64,000 bases of DNA from the NCBI GenBank assembly GCA_902622875.1, contig CACNRW010000006.1, forward strand, positions 1-64,000. The letters run 5' to 3'. This document shows positions 23,830-31,803 of the stretch, piece by piece. Each line of letters starts with the position of its first letter. The first letter of the stretch is position 1. The notes beneath the pieces were generated by a model that saw nothing but the letters and a program-made list of their open reading frames with translations, made no database searches and was not told the origin of the DNA. The position numbers and the translations under genes were made by a program. The DNA is from an uncultured SAR116 cluster alpha proteobacterium (GTDB lineage: Bacteria > Pseudomonadota > Alphaproteobacteria > Puniceispirillales > Marisalimonadaceae).

Positions 23830-24204
23830 TTACTTAACCTCAACTGAAGCACCAGCCTCTTCTAATTTTCCTTTAATTTCATTTGCTTCGGCCTCAGGAA
23901 CTCCTTCTTTTACCGTTGAAGGTGCTGCTTCAACTAGATCTTTAGCTTCTTTTAGACCTAATCCTGTTACCGCCCTAACTTCTTTAATGACATTAATTTT
24001 CTTTTCACCAATAGCTGTCAACATTACATTAAATTCAGTTTTTGCCTCAGCAGAAGGAACTGCTTCAGTGCCGCCTGCTGCTGCTACAGCAACAGGAGCT
24101 GAAGCAGATACTCCCCATTTATCTTCGAGAAGCTTTGCTAAATCAGCGGCCTCTAGAACAGTTAGTGAGCTCAAATCTTCTGCGATTTTTTCTAAGTCTG
24201 CCAT
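23830..24204 (-). CDS. rplL: 50S ribosomal protein L7/L12 (bL12)
   Basis: Stalk protein present in several copies that recruits translation GTPases. The 124 residues show the N-terminal dimerisation helices ([20 protein letters not shown]), an alanine-rich hinge at about 36-50 and the C-terminal factor-binding domain with [20 protein letters not shown]. It lies 31 nt after rplJ. Confidence 0.98.
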   Translation of the reverse strand: MADLEKIAEDLSSLTVLEAADLAKLLEDKWGVSASAPVAVAAAGGTEAVPSAEAKTEFNVMLTAIGEKKINVIKEVRAVTGLGLKEAKDLVEAAPSTVKEGVPEAEANEIKGKLEEAGASVEVK

Positions 24205-24235
24205 TTTTTTCTCCTAATTAATAATGAGTTATTTG

Positions 24236-24742
24236 TTATTGTTGTGATTTTTGTGAAATTGTTCTTAAAACTTGAGATGCCGGCTCCATAGTCAATTTCA
24301 AAATTTTTAAAGCTGGGGCTTGAAGCATGCCTATTAACTTACCTCTTAGGTCTGATAGACTTGGAAGCTTAGCTAAAGCTTCAACATCTGTTTTTGAAAG
24401 TGGCTTATTTTCTAGACCACCGCCAATTATAACTAGCTTTTCATTTTCTTTAGCAAAATCAACCAAAATCTTTGCAGCCATTACAGGGTCTTTAGATGAA
24501 CCGATAGCAGTTGGTCCACTAAACAATTCGTCCATGTGTTGGTATTTGGTTTCTTTTAAAGCTAAACGGGTAATTTTATTTTTAGTGACTTTAAAATTAC
24601 AATTTTCATTACGCATTTTATTTCGGAGATCAGTGCTCTCCGCGACCGAAAGACCAATACAATGAACTACTACAACTGATGCAGCACCCTCAAATGTATT
24701 ATGCAAAGTTTTGACCAAATCAGATTTTTGTTTTTTATCCAT
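24236..24742 (-). CDS. rplJ: 50S ribosomal protein L10 (uL10)
   Basis: Base of the ribosomal stalk and, with L12, the autoregulator of its own operon. I chose the ATG at 24742 (168 residues, MDKKQKSDLVKTLHNTFEGA), because GGAGG lies seven bases upstream; an earlier ATG at 24781 falls inside an 11-bp inverted repeat. GPTAIGSSKDPVMAAKILVD is typical. The C-terminal helix that carries L12 dimers ends LRTISQKSQQ. A structured leader of about 220 nt precedes the gene. Confidence 0.95.
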   Translation of the reverse strand: MDKKQKSDLVKTLHNTFEGAASVVVVHCIGLSVAESTDLRNKMRNENCNFKVTKNKITRLALKETKYQHMDELFSGPTAIGSSKDPVMAAKILVDFAKENEKLVIIGGGLENKPLSKTDVEALAKLPSLSDLRGKLIGMLQAPALKILKLTMEPASQVLRTISQKSQQ

Positions 24743-24761
24743 CGATAAGCCTCCACTTTTT

Positions 24762-24786
24762 TTGTTATGACAAAATGTCATAACAA
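24762..24786 (-). promoter_or_regulatory. 11-bp perfect inverted repeat just upstream of the rplJ ribosome-binding site
   Basis: Arms TTGTTATGACA and TGTCATAACAA flank a 3-nt loop, ending about 7 nt before the GTGGAGG ribosome-binding site of rplJ on the minus strand. The RNA would fold into a very stable AU/GC stem. It could be an mRNA-processing site, part of L10 translational control, or a protein operator; the sequence alone does not decide. Confidence 0.55.
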
Positions 24787-24818
24787 TTGTTGCATTTAAG
24801 GTAATAAATTACCTACGG

Positions 24819-24900
24819 CCCGTCCCATCAAATCAAGCAGAAAACTGCTTTTTTTGTCTATGTAGGATATTAAGAAATTCCACCTACAGTCTTGGACAGG
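24819..24900 (-). ncRNA. Probable L10 leader (autoregulatory mRNA element of rplJL)
   Basis: On the minus strand CCUGUCC (24894-24900) can pair over 7 bp with GGACGGG (24819-24825), closing a domain with two inner arms: UGUAGG with CCUACA (6 bp), and AAGCAG with CUGCUU around a UUUU loop. AAGAC precedes and UAGAC follows the first arm, as in kink-turn-containing L10 leaders of other bacteria. Place (just before rplJ), architecture and the CAAGACUGUAGGUG string agree with that family. Identification is by recall, not by a covariance search. Confidence 0.65.
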
Positions 24901-24901
24901 A

Positions 24902-24948
24902 TCAGTCTTGTAAAAGACTGATAGAGAATAATTAAAATTATTCTCTAT
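24902..24948 (-). promoter_or_regulatory. Tandem hairpins after rplA
   Basis: Two adjacent perfect stems lie 18 nt after the rplA stop on the minus strand. The first has 13-bp arms ATAGAGAATAATT and AATTATTCTCTAT (24921-24948); the second has 8-bp arms TCAGTCTT and AAGACTGA (24902-24921). They share the base at 24921. There is only a short T-run between them, so this is a weak terminator at best. An RNase III site or attenuator separating rplKA from rplJL is plausible. Confidence 0.5.
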
Positions 24949-24965
24949 ATAAATATATATGTAAT

Positions 24966-25640
24966 CTATATATTTATATTAATACCAGCTCCCATAGTGG
25001 AACTGATTGATATTTTCTTTATAAAGGTTCCCTTTGCACCGGATGGTCTAGATTTTTGAATAGCATCTATAAAAGAATTGACATTTTCAACTAATTTATC
25101 CGGTCCAAAACTAACTTTTCCAACACCTGCTTGAACTATACCAGTTTTTTCAGCCCTATATTGTACTTGTCCTGATTTAGCAGCTTTTATTGCAACTTTA
25201 ACATCTGCTGTAACTGTTCCAAGTTTTGGATTGGGCATTAAACCTTTTGGACCTAAAACTTTACCAATTCTGCCAACAACTCCCATTAAATCAGGGGTGG
25301 CAATAATTCTGTCATAATCTAAATTGCCCTTTTGCATGTCATCTGCCAATTCCTCAGCACCAACTACATCTGCACCAGCTTCTTTAGCCTCGATGGCTTT
25401 TTCATCTTTCGCAAATACAGCAACTTTCATATTTTTACCATTACCATTAGGTAAAGAAACAACACCTCTTACCATTTGGTCGGCATGCCTTGGATCAATT
25501 CCTAAATTCAACGAAATCTCTATTGTTTCATCAAACTTTTCTCTTTTACATCCAACAAAAAAGTCAATGGCATCTTTAACATTATAAGATTTATTTTCTA
25601 TTTTATTATAAATATCAGTCAAAAATTTTCCTTTTTTCAT
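24966..25640 (-). CDS. rplA: 50S ribosomal protein L1 (uL1)
   Basis: Forms the L1 stalk that helps release E-site tRNA; in E. coli it represses its own mRNA. The 224 residues are slightly short at the N terminus. The core motifs [39 protein letters not shown] and [14 protein letters not shown] are normal. It starts 3 nt after rplK and ends before a highly structured intergenic region. Confidence 0.97.
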   Translation of the reverse strand: MKKGKFLTDIYNKIENKSYNVKDAIDFFVGCKREKFDETIEISLNLGIDPRHADQMVRGVVSLPNGNGKNMKVAVFAKDEKAIEAKEAGADVVGAEELADDMQKGNLDYDRIIATPDLMGVVGRIGKVLGPKGLMPNPKLGTVTADVKVAIKAAKSGQVQYRAEKTGIVQAGVGKVSFGPDKLVENVNSFIDAIQKSRPSGAKGTFIKKISISSTMGAGININI

Positions 25641-25643
25641 AAC

Positions 25644-26072
25644 TTACTCCAACACCTCTAGACCCATTGATCTAGCCGATCCTTTTATCATTTCGATTGC
25701 CCCTTCGATATTAGCAGCATTAAGGTCTTTGATTTTATTTTCCGCAATTTCTTTTATCTGATCTATTTTTACCGAACCACCTACAATTCTTCCTGGTTCA
25801 GTTGAACCTTTATCTTTTCCTGCAGCTTTTTTCAAATAGAATGAAACAGGTGGTGTTTTTGTAACAAAGCTAAAGCTTTTATCTGAAAAAACTGTAATAA
25901 CAACAGGTATAGGCATATTTTTTTCTAAAGATTCTGTTGAAGCATTAAAGGCTTTACAAAACTCCATAATATTCACACCCCTTTGTCCTAAGGCAGGGCC
26001 TACAGGAGGAGAGGGATTAGCTGCACCTGCAGGTATGTTTAACTTTATATATCCATCTATTTTTTTTGCCAT
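25644..26072 (-). CDS. rplK: 50S ribosomal protein L11 (uL11)
   Basis: Binds the GTPase-centre rRNA and is needed for the RelA response. The 142 residues show [20 protein letters not shown] near residues 15-35, the linker, and the rRNA-binding C domain ending [12 protein letters not shown]. It lies between nusG (42-nt gap) and rplA. Confidence 0.98.
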   Translation of the reverse strand: MAKKIDGYIKLNIPAGAANPSPPVGPALGQRGVNIMEFCKAFNASTESLEKNMPIPVVITVFSDKSFSFVTKTPPVSFYLKKAAGKDKGSTEPGRIVGGSVKIDQIKEIAENKIKDLNAANIEGAIEMIKGSARSMGLEVLE

Positions 26073-26114
26073 TTTTTCCTCTTCAACAAATATTGTTGAT
26101 TATAAAATAATTCA

Positions 26115-26645
26115 TTATATCTTTTCTACTTGACTATATTCAAGATCAACTGGAGTTGATCTTCCAAAAATAGAAACAGCCACTTTTAATCTTGATTTAT
26201 CCTCGTCAATTTCTTCAACTAAACCATTAAAACTTTGAAAAGGACCATCAGAAACTCTTACTTCTTCTCCAATCTCATATATTATACTTGACCTAGGTCT
26301 TTCAATACCTTCACTTATTTGATCAATTAATCTCTTAGCCTCTGCTTGACTTATTGCAATTGGTTTACCTTTACCTCCCAAGAAACCAGTAACTTTCGAT
26401 TGTGATTTAATTAAATGCCAAGATTGGTCTGTCATTTCCATTTTAACTAATATATATCCTGGGAAAAATTTCTTCTCAGATTGAATTTTGCTACCTCGCC
26501 TTATTTCCACAACCTCTTCCGTTGGAACTAAAACCTCTTCAATTAAGTCTTGCATATTTTTTGATATAACTTGTTCTTCAATACTCTGAGAAACTTTTTT
26601 TTCAGAACCCGAAAATACATGAATTACATACCATTTTTTAGCCAT
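26115..26645 (-). CDS. nusG: Transcription termination/antitermination factor NusG
   Basis: Binds RNA polymerase and links it to Rho or to the ribosome through S10. The 176 residues show the NGN domain ([20 protein letters not shown] at the start, [20 protein letters not shown]) and the C-terminal KOW domain with [20 protein letters not shown]. It lies between secE and rplK. Confidence 0.97.
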   Translation of the reverse strand: MAKKWYVIHVFSGSEKKVSQSIEEQVISKNMQDLIEEVLVPTEEVVEIRRGSKIQSEKKFFPGYILVKMEMTDQSWHLIKSQSKVTGFLGGKGKPIAISQAEAKRLIDQISEGIERPRSSIIYEIGEEVRVSDGPFQSFNGLVEEIDEDKSRLKVAVSIFGRSTPVDLEYSQVEKI

Positions 26646-26696
26646 TATGACTGTCCAATTTAAGAAATAGAATTGATAAGATTTGAAACAATGTAT

Positions 26697-26894
26697 TTAA
26701 CCACCAAAACTTAATAAATATTGAACAATATTCGAAAGCATAAGATCAACCAATAAGAAAAATATAGAAGCTATTAAGGCCATAACGAAGACACTTAGAG
26801 ATGCAAACATCGTTTCGCGTCTGGAAGCCCAGGTGATTCTATTAATTTCTTGTCTTACTTGCCTAACAAATTGCGCGGGGTTTGTTTTAGCCAT
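26697..26894 (-). CDS. secE: Preprotein translocase subunit SecE
   Basis: Small essential subunit that clamps SecY. The 65 residues from the ATG at 26894 hold a conserved amphipathic helix (NPAQFVRQVRQEINRITWAS) and one membrane helix (about residues 29-58). The ATG has GAAAGG six bases upstream, whereas the alternative TTG at 26912 has none, so the shorter form is annotated. It lies between tRNA-Trp and nusG. Confidence 0.95.
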   Translation of the reverse strand: MAKTNPAQFVRQVRQEINRITWASRRETMFASLSVFVMALIASIFFLLVDLMLSNIVQYLLSFGG

Positions 26895-26924
26895 GGGATG
26901 CCTTTCTTGCAAGAAAAAAATGAT

Positions 26925-26953
26925 TATTTACATTTTTTTTTTTAGTAAGTCAA
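26925..26953 (-). promoter_or_regulatory. Possible promoter of secE-nusG
   Basis: TTGACT (26948-26953, minus strand) lies 17 bp before TAAATA (26925-26930), with an 11-base A-run in the spacer. The -35 is good and the -10 poor. It could add transcription downstream of tRNA-Trp, or secE could rely on the transcript that starts before tRNA-Tyr. Confidence 0.35.
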
Positions 26954-26980
26954 AGCTATTAATAATTTATCATAATTAAT

Positions 26981-27056
26981 TGGCAGGAGTGGAGGGGCTC
27001 GAACCCCCAGCCCCCGGTTTTGGAGACCGGTGCTCTACCAGTTGAGCTACACTCCT
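26981..27056 (-). tRNA. trnW: tRNA-Trp (CCA)
   Basis: The minus strand folds into a complete cloverleaf: acceptor AGGAGTG/CACTCCT, anticodon loop CTCCAAA with anticodon CCA, T-loop TTCGAGC, discriminator G and an encoded 3' CCA (26981-26983). It lies between tuf copy 2 and secE, a common alphaproteobacterial arrangement. Confidence 0.97.
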
Positions 27057-27071
27057 TTATAAAAAATAATA

Positions 27072-28328
27072 AATCCTCACTGAATTAACTACTAATTATT
27101 ATCTATCAAGACTGAATACTCGAAACAACACCAGCGCCAACTGTTCTTCCACCTTCTCTTATCGCAAATCTAAGACCTTCATCCATTGCAATTGGTGCAA
27201 TTAACTCTACGGTTATTGCTATATTATCCCCCGGCATAACCATTTCTGTTCCGGATGGAAGTTCTACAGCTCCTGTTACGTCAGTAGTCCTAAAATAAAA
27301 TTGTGGACGATAGTTACTAAAAAAAGGTGTGTGCCTTCCACCTTCGTCTTTAGTTAATATATAGGCTTCACCTTTAAATTTTGAATAAGGCTTAATTGAA
27401 CCAGGTGCAGATAAAACTTGACCTCTTTCAACTTCTTCTCTTTTTGTTCCTCTTAAAAGAACACCTACGTTGTCACCAGCCTCACCGGAATCTAATAACT
27501 TACGAAACATTTCAACACCAGTACATGTTGTCTTAGTTGTTTCTTTTATGCCAACAATCTCTATTTCTTCACCAACTTTCACAACACCTCTTTCAACACG
27601 ACCTGTTACAACTGTCCCTCTTCCAGATATAGAAAAAACATCTTCAATAGGCATCAAAAAAGGCTTGTCTTTATCTCGAGCCGGTTGAGGAATATAAGTA
27701 TCAACAGCATTCATTAATTCTGTAATCGAATTCAAACCAATAGCTTCATCACGATTTTCTAAAGCAGCTAGTGCACTTCCTTTTATAATAGGAATGTCAT
27801 CACCAGGAAAATCATAACTACTTAAGAGCTCACGAATTTCTAATTCTACTAATTCTAACAATTCTTCATCATCAACTTGATCAACTTTATTCATGTAAAC
27901 CACTAATGAAGGAACACCAACCTGGCGTGCTAGAAGTATATGCTCTTTTGTTTGAGGCATAGGACCATCGGCAGCATTGACGACTAAAATTGCTCCATCC
28001 ATTTGAGCGGCGCCAGTGATCATGTTTTTAACGTAGTCAGCATGGCCAGGACAGTCAACATGAGCATAATGACGGTTTTCAGTAGAATACTCAACATGAG
28101 CAGTAGATATCGTTATACCTCTTTCTCTTTCTTCAGGAGCTTTGTCAATTTGGTCGTAAGCAGAAAAGTCAGCACGACCAGCATCAGCCATAACTTTAGT
28201 AATTGCTGCAGTTAATGTAGTTTTACCATGATCAACATGACCTATTGTACCTATGTTTACGTGTGGTTTACTACGATCAAATTTTTCTTTAGACATCTTG
28301 TATGACCTTTCTTTAAAATTTGTTGTTT
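27072..28328 (-). repeat. 1257-bp tuf repeat, copy 2
   Basis: Second copy of the block at 10911-12167. Its downstream end keeps the rpsJ ribosome-binding-site sequence (GAGGATT) although no rpsJ follows here. Its upstream end stops two bases into what is the fusA stop codon in copy 1. Confidence 0.9.
27106..28296 (-). CDS. tuf: Elongation factor Tu, second copy
   Basis: Encodes the same 396-residue protein as 10945-12135, with all G motifs present. This copy lies between tRNA-Tyr and tRNA-Trp, upstream of secE, which corresponds to the tufB position in other proteobacteria. Two copies allow high EF-Tu output from two transcription units. The ribosome-binding site AAAGGT before the ATG is shared with copy 1. 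Confidence 0.98.
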   Translation of the reverse strand: MSKEKFDRSKPHVNIGTIGHVDHGKTTLTAAITKVMADAGRADFSAYDQIDKAPEERERGITISTAHVEYSTENRHYAHVDCPGHADYVKNMITGAAQMDGAILVVNAADGPMPQTKEHILLARQVGVPSLVVYMNKVDQVDDEELLELVELEIRELLSSYDFPGDDIPIIKGSALAALENRDEAIGLNSITELMNAVDTYIPQPARDKDKPFLMPIEDVFSISGRGTVVTGRVERGVVKVGEEIEIVGIKETTKTTCTGVEMFRKLLDSGEAGDNVGVLLRGTKREEVERGQVLSAPGSIKPYSKFKGEAYILTKDEGGRHTPFFSNYRPQFYFRTTDVTGAVELPSGTEMVMPGDNIAITVELIAPIAMDEGLRFAIREGGRTVGAGVVSSIQS

Positions 28329-28341
28329 CTAGTTAAAAGCA

Positions 28342-28426
28342 TGGTGGTGGGGGTAGGATTCGAACCTACGTACGCTACGCGGGCAGATTTACAGTCTGCT
28401 GCCTTTAACCACTCGGCCACCCCACC
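28342..28426 (-). tRNA. trnY: tRNA-Tyr (GTA)
   Basis: Class II tRNA with a long variable arm: acceptor GGTGGGG/CCCCACC, anticodon stem GCAGA/TCTGC around CTGTAAA (anticodon GTA), T-arm GTAGG-TTCGAAT-CCTAC, discriminator A and an encoded CCA. It precedes tuf copy 2 and is probably cotranscribed with it. Confidence 0.97.
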
Positions 28427-28666
28427 TCATTTCTAAAAAATTTACATGATTTATTTAACTTTAAAAAAACACCTCATATAATTTATAATTATGGTAAGTT
28501 TATATACACAAGCATTGAGAAATAGAAAAGCTTTATTTAGATGTAAATAAAAAAACCTAGTTAAGATTCATGAATGAAACAAAATCATAAAAGATCAAAA
28601 AAATGAAAAAATCCACTTTTAAAAAAAATATATTTCGAATTAAAGAACAAAGAAAACGTTACCAAT

Positions 28667-29425
28667 ATGATTAATCTAAAGTCTAATCAAATAATTTTGT
28701 CAGGAAGACACTCAGCAATTTCAGCTTTGCAAAATAAGAAAAGAAAAATATTTTATCTTATCTCAACACAAGATCATTCTAAAATGTGGAAAAAAAGTCT
28801 CGAAGATCTAGGACTCCGAATTGAGGTAAAAATTAAAACAAAAGAACAATTGGACAAAATCAACAATTTCAAACCTCACCAAAATGTAATATTAATTGTA
28901 GAACCCTTAAAAAGAAAATCATTGGATGAGTTTTTATCAGAAAAACACAATTCACATAAATTACCATTAAGAATTATAATCTTAGATCAAGTTACAGATC
29001 CACAGAATGTTGGGGCTATAATTAGATCTGCTTATGCTTTTAAGATGAACGCGTTGGCTTTGTCTCAAACAAATAGTCCTTTTGAATCTTCGAGCATGTC
29101 CAAAGCTTCTTCAGGGGCAATTGAAAAGCTCCAAATTATAGAATTGTCAAATATGTCAAGATCAATAAAAAACTTGCAACAATCAGATTTTCGCGTGTTC
29201 GGACTAGCTCACGGAGGACATGGTAATATTTTTGATCTTGAAAAAGAAGATGGAAATGTTGCTGTTATTGTTGGTTCAGAAGGGAAAGGCCTAAGAAGAT
29301 TAACTAGAGAAAAAGTAGATCAACTCCTAGAAATACCAATTAATCCAGATAGTGGGTCGTTAAATGTTTCAAATGCCGCTTCTATAACTATGTTTCAGTT
29401 ACAAAAAAATATAATAAAAAGTTAA
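28667..29425 (+). CDS. rlmB: 23S rRNA 2'-O-ribose methyltransferase, TrmH/SpoU family (RlmB-like)
   Basis: SAM-dependent ribose methyltransferase of the SPOUT class; RlmB modifies G2251 of 23S rRNA in E. coli. The 252 residues comprise an N-terminal RNA substrate-binding domain (about 1-90) and the knotted catalytic domain. Motif 1 is DQVTDPQNVGAIIRSAYAF, motif 2 VGSEGKGLRR and motif 3 IPINPDSGSLNVSNAASI. The gene diverges from tRNA-Tyr and is followed by tRNA-Thr. The exact member (RlmB or a TrmH relative) is judged by length and motifs. No clear ribosome-binding site precedes this ATG. Confidence 0.88.
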   Translation: MINLKSNQIILSGRHSAISALQNKKRKIFYLISTQDHSKMWKKSLEDLGLRIEVKIKTKEQLDKINNFKPHQNVILIVEPLKRKSLDEFLSEKHNSHKLPLRIIILDQVTDPQNVGAIIRSAYAFKMNALALSQTNSPFESSSMSKASSGAIEKLQIIELSNMSRSIKNLQQSDFRVFGLAHGGHGNIFDLEKEDGNVAVIVGSEGKGLRRLTREKVDQLLEIPINPDSGSLNVSNAASITMFQLQKNIIKS

Positions 29426-29472
29426 ATAAGTTCTTGTCTATAAAATAAATATCTATTATTTAGTTGTTCAGT

Positions 29473-29548
<76 letters not shown>

Positions 29549-29554
29549 TGTATA

Positions 29555-30583
29555 TTAGTGAAGTTCTAGTAATTTTTTCTTCAAATTAGACTTGTATATA
29601 TAATTTTCAACTTTAATATTTTCTAGATATTCTTGAGCACTATTTATTAAAATCCCCCCTTTTAAAAAATGATTAAGTAACTGTTTTTGACATCTAAAAA
29701 CACTATCTCCAGCAAACCCTTTTTTAATCCATTTATAATTAACTTTTTTTTCTGTATTATTACCAAATTTTCTTTTAAAAATTTCTCCATCACCATTTAG
29801 TCTCAATGAACCCAAAGATCCTTCAATGAGCATTTCTCCAATAGTCAGCCTTCTATCTACTGCAATATGATCAGACAGTCTATTCCCATCTAATACACCT
29901 CTCATTCCATTTTTAAATTCAAAGAAAATAATTCCAGCATCTTCTCCACTTATATTAGTGTTTAGTTTAGACAAATTAGCAAAAACACTCTTTATATCAC
30001 CAAATAAAAATCTAAATACATCTATTAAGTGTATGAGAGTTTCGTGAATTAAAAATTGTTCCATTTTTTGAAAATAAGGTTGCCTTTCCAAATAAGCTTT
30101 TTTACCTTGCCCATCACCAGGGCGCATCCTAAAACTTACTTGATATAAATCACCCAGCAGAGAAGTTTTAAGAATATTATCAATTTTTATATACCATGGC
30201 TGGAACCTAAAATTTTCATGGACTGCTATTTTCACTTTATTTCTTTTTGTAAAATTAACTGCTTCTTCGGCTTCTTTAAAAGAATTAGTAAAAGGTTTTT
30301 GACAAATAATATTAACTTTATTTTTTGCCGCAATTTTTATAAAATTGAGATGATTTAGAGGTGGAACAATTATGTCAACAAGATCCGGTTTCGTACTTTT
30401 TATCATAGTTTCAAAATCTAAAAAAACTTTGCAATTTGGGAACTCTTTAGAATATTCATTGGCTTCATGTTCATTCAATGAACATATTCCTACCAAATTA
30501 ACATTTAATCTTTTCCAGGCATCATAGTGAAATTTACTAAAGTAACCAGTTCCAACAACCGTTAATCTGATATTTTTTTTCAT
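29555..30583 (-). CDS. Gfo/Idh/MocA family oxidoreductase
   Basis: NAD(P)-dependent dehydrogenase family acting mostly on sugars, inositols and related compounds; the substrate is unknown. The 342 residues start with a Rossmann fold (TVVGTGYFSKFHYDAWKRL), followed by DIIVPPLNHLNFIKIAAK and the catalytic-site motif CQKPFTNSFKEAEEA (usual form EKP; here QKP with the lysine kept). The C-terminal substrate domain contains HETLIHLIDVFRFLFGD. It overlaps the acetyltransferase gene upstream by 4 nt, so the two form an operon. Its stop lies only 7 nt from the convergent tRNA-Thr. Confidence 0.85.
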   Translation of the reverse strand: MKKNIRLTVVGTGYFSKFHYDAWKRLNVNLVGICSLNEHEANEYSKEFPNCKVFLDFETMIKSTKPDLVDIIVPPLNHLNFIKIAAKNKVNIICQKPFTNSFKEAEEAVNFTKRNKVKIAVHENFRFQPWYIKIDNILKTSLLGDLYQVSFRMRPGDGQGKKAYLERQPYFQKMEQFLIHETLIHLIDVFRFLFGDIKSVFANLSKLNTNISGEDAGIIFFEFKNGMRGVLDGNRLSDHIAVDRRLTIGEMLIEGSLGSLRLNGDGEIFKRKFGNNTEKKVNYKWIKKGFAGDSVFRCQKQLLNHFLKGGILINSAQEYLENIKVENYIYKSNLKKKLLELH

Positions 30584-31044
30584 TTTATTTGACTTTTACT
30601 TAATTTTTTATATTTGTACTTCATTGCAATATGAGGAATGCCATCTTCATAGAATTCACTTCCATAGGAAATAAAGTTAAGGGTTTTATAAAATGATTCT
30701 ACTTCAACTTGACTATGTAAAATTATTGAGTTGTTGTTGTTTTTTTTTAAATAGGTCTCTATAATGTTATTAATCAGCAAGGATCCTACTTTCAATCTTC
30801 TACATTCAGGTAAAACTGCTACCCTTTCTATCTTAAAAGTATTTTCATTTTTTGGGCGAACTCTTGCGGTGGCAATAAAAATTTTATCTTTACTAATTAA
30901 AAAATGTTCACATAAATGATCTAAATTATCAAATTCAATTTCTTCAGAAATTTTTTGTTCTTCACAAAAAACTTTTTTTCTTATTTTATAAGAAACATTT
31001 AAGTCTTCAGATGAAGTTATTTTTAAAAATTTATATGTTTTCAT
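30580..31044 (-). CDS. GNAT family N-acetyltransferase
   Basis: Predicted acetyl-CoA-dependent acetyltransferase, 154 residues. The core shows TARVRPKNENTFKIERVAVL followed by the acetyl-CoA loop RRLKVGSLLINN (Q/RxxGxG/A pattern, here RLKVGS). The shape resembles the ElaA/YjcF-type small acetyltransferases (FCEEQKISEEIEFDNLDHLC). The substrate is unknown. It overlaps the oxidoreductase gene downstream by 4 nt. Confidence 0.8.
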   Translation of the reverse strand: MKTYKFLKITSSEDLNVSYKIRKKVFCEEQKISEEIEFDNLDHLCEHFLISKDKIFIATARVRPKNENTFKIERVAVLPECRRLKVGSLLINNIIETYLKKNNNNSIILHSQVEVESFYKTLNFISYGSEFYEDGIPHIAMKYKYKKLSKSQIK

Positions 31045-31083
31045 ATGTAAATTTTCTTAAATTAATTTAATATAAAACTGCAA

Positions 31084-31776
31084 CTACAAAGGTAAAATAC
31101 TACCGTCATAATTAAAAAATTTTCCTGTGTCATCTTTTTTTAAATTACAAAAATGATGTAATAAACCTTTCGCACTCTCTTCTGGTGATATATCAGCTAA
31201 CTTTCCTCCCATGTCTGTTCTGACCCAACCTGGATGATAAGATGATACAACAATGTTTTCATTAAAAAATTGATTAGAAATAGTTCTCATTAAGTTATTA
31301 GCCGCAGCTTTAGAAGCTCTATAAATTGCCGCATTAGACGATATATGAGTTTGGCTACCCATCAGTGAAGAAATTATAGCTACTTTGGATCCATCTGTTT
31401 GGTTTAAGTTATCATAAAGATTTCTAATAGTTAAAAAAGGGCCTGCAACATTTACCATCATGACGTCTAAGATATTTTTTTCATTATGCTCCTTGCTAAA
31501 AATATCACCCTTTCCATTATTAATGCCTGCATTGCAAACAAGTATATCAATGGGATTTTTTAACTTTCTAGAGGCTTTCAAAATACTTTTTGAACTTCTA
31601 ACATCCATTTCAATAATATTTAGATTTGGATATTCATCAGAAAGTTTTTTTAATTCTATGGAATTATCTAAATTTCTATAACTTGCCTCGACCTTTAATT
31701 TTTGCGAAAGCGCTAATTTTGTTAGAGCTAAACCTATTCCTCTATTAGCTCCTGTAATAAAAATTGTTTCAATCAT
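31084..31776 (-). CDS. Short-chain dehydrogenase/reductase (C-factor/sniffer-like)
   Basis: NAD(P)-binding SDR of 230 residues. The cofactor motif is TGANRGIGLALTKLAL at the N terminus, then NAGINNGKGD, the catalytic serine in ISSLMGS and the YRASKAA active site (YxxxK). The HPGWVRTDMGG segment resembles carbonyl reductases of the C-factor group. The substrate is unknown. It lies 28 nt downstream of the EamA transporter gene in the same direction. Confidence 0.85.
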   Translation of the reverse strand: MIETIFITGANRGIGLALTKLALSQKLKVEASYRNLDNSIELKKLSDEYPNLNIIEMDVRSSKSILKASRKLKNPIDILVCNAGINNGKGDIFSKEHNEKNILDVMMVNVAGPFLTIRNLYDNLNQTDGSKVAIISSLMGSQTHISSNAAIYRASKAAANNLMRTISNQFFNENIVVSSYHPGWVRTDMGGKLADISPEESAKGLLHHFCNLKKDDTGKFFNYDGSILPL

Positions 31777-31803
31777 AAAATCTCCATAAATAAATTTGAT
31801 AAA

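Noticed and set aside
24834-24857. Terminator-like hairpin with T-run on the plus strand (AAGCAG, AAAA, CTGCTT then T)
   Set aside because: No plus-strand gene lies upstream; on the minus strand it is better explained as an arm of the L10 leader.
28532-28551. AT-only inverted repeat TTTATTTA/TAAATAAA between tRNA-Tyr and rlmB
   Set aside because: Weak stem in a very AT-rich 240-bp gap; no T-run in the right place for either strand, so chance is likely. I see nothing else supportable in this gap, including no clear rlmB promoter.
28602-28673. Short lysine-rich reading frame just before rlmB
   Set aside because: Only 23 codons, no ribosome-binding site, low complexity; it overlaps the rlmB start.
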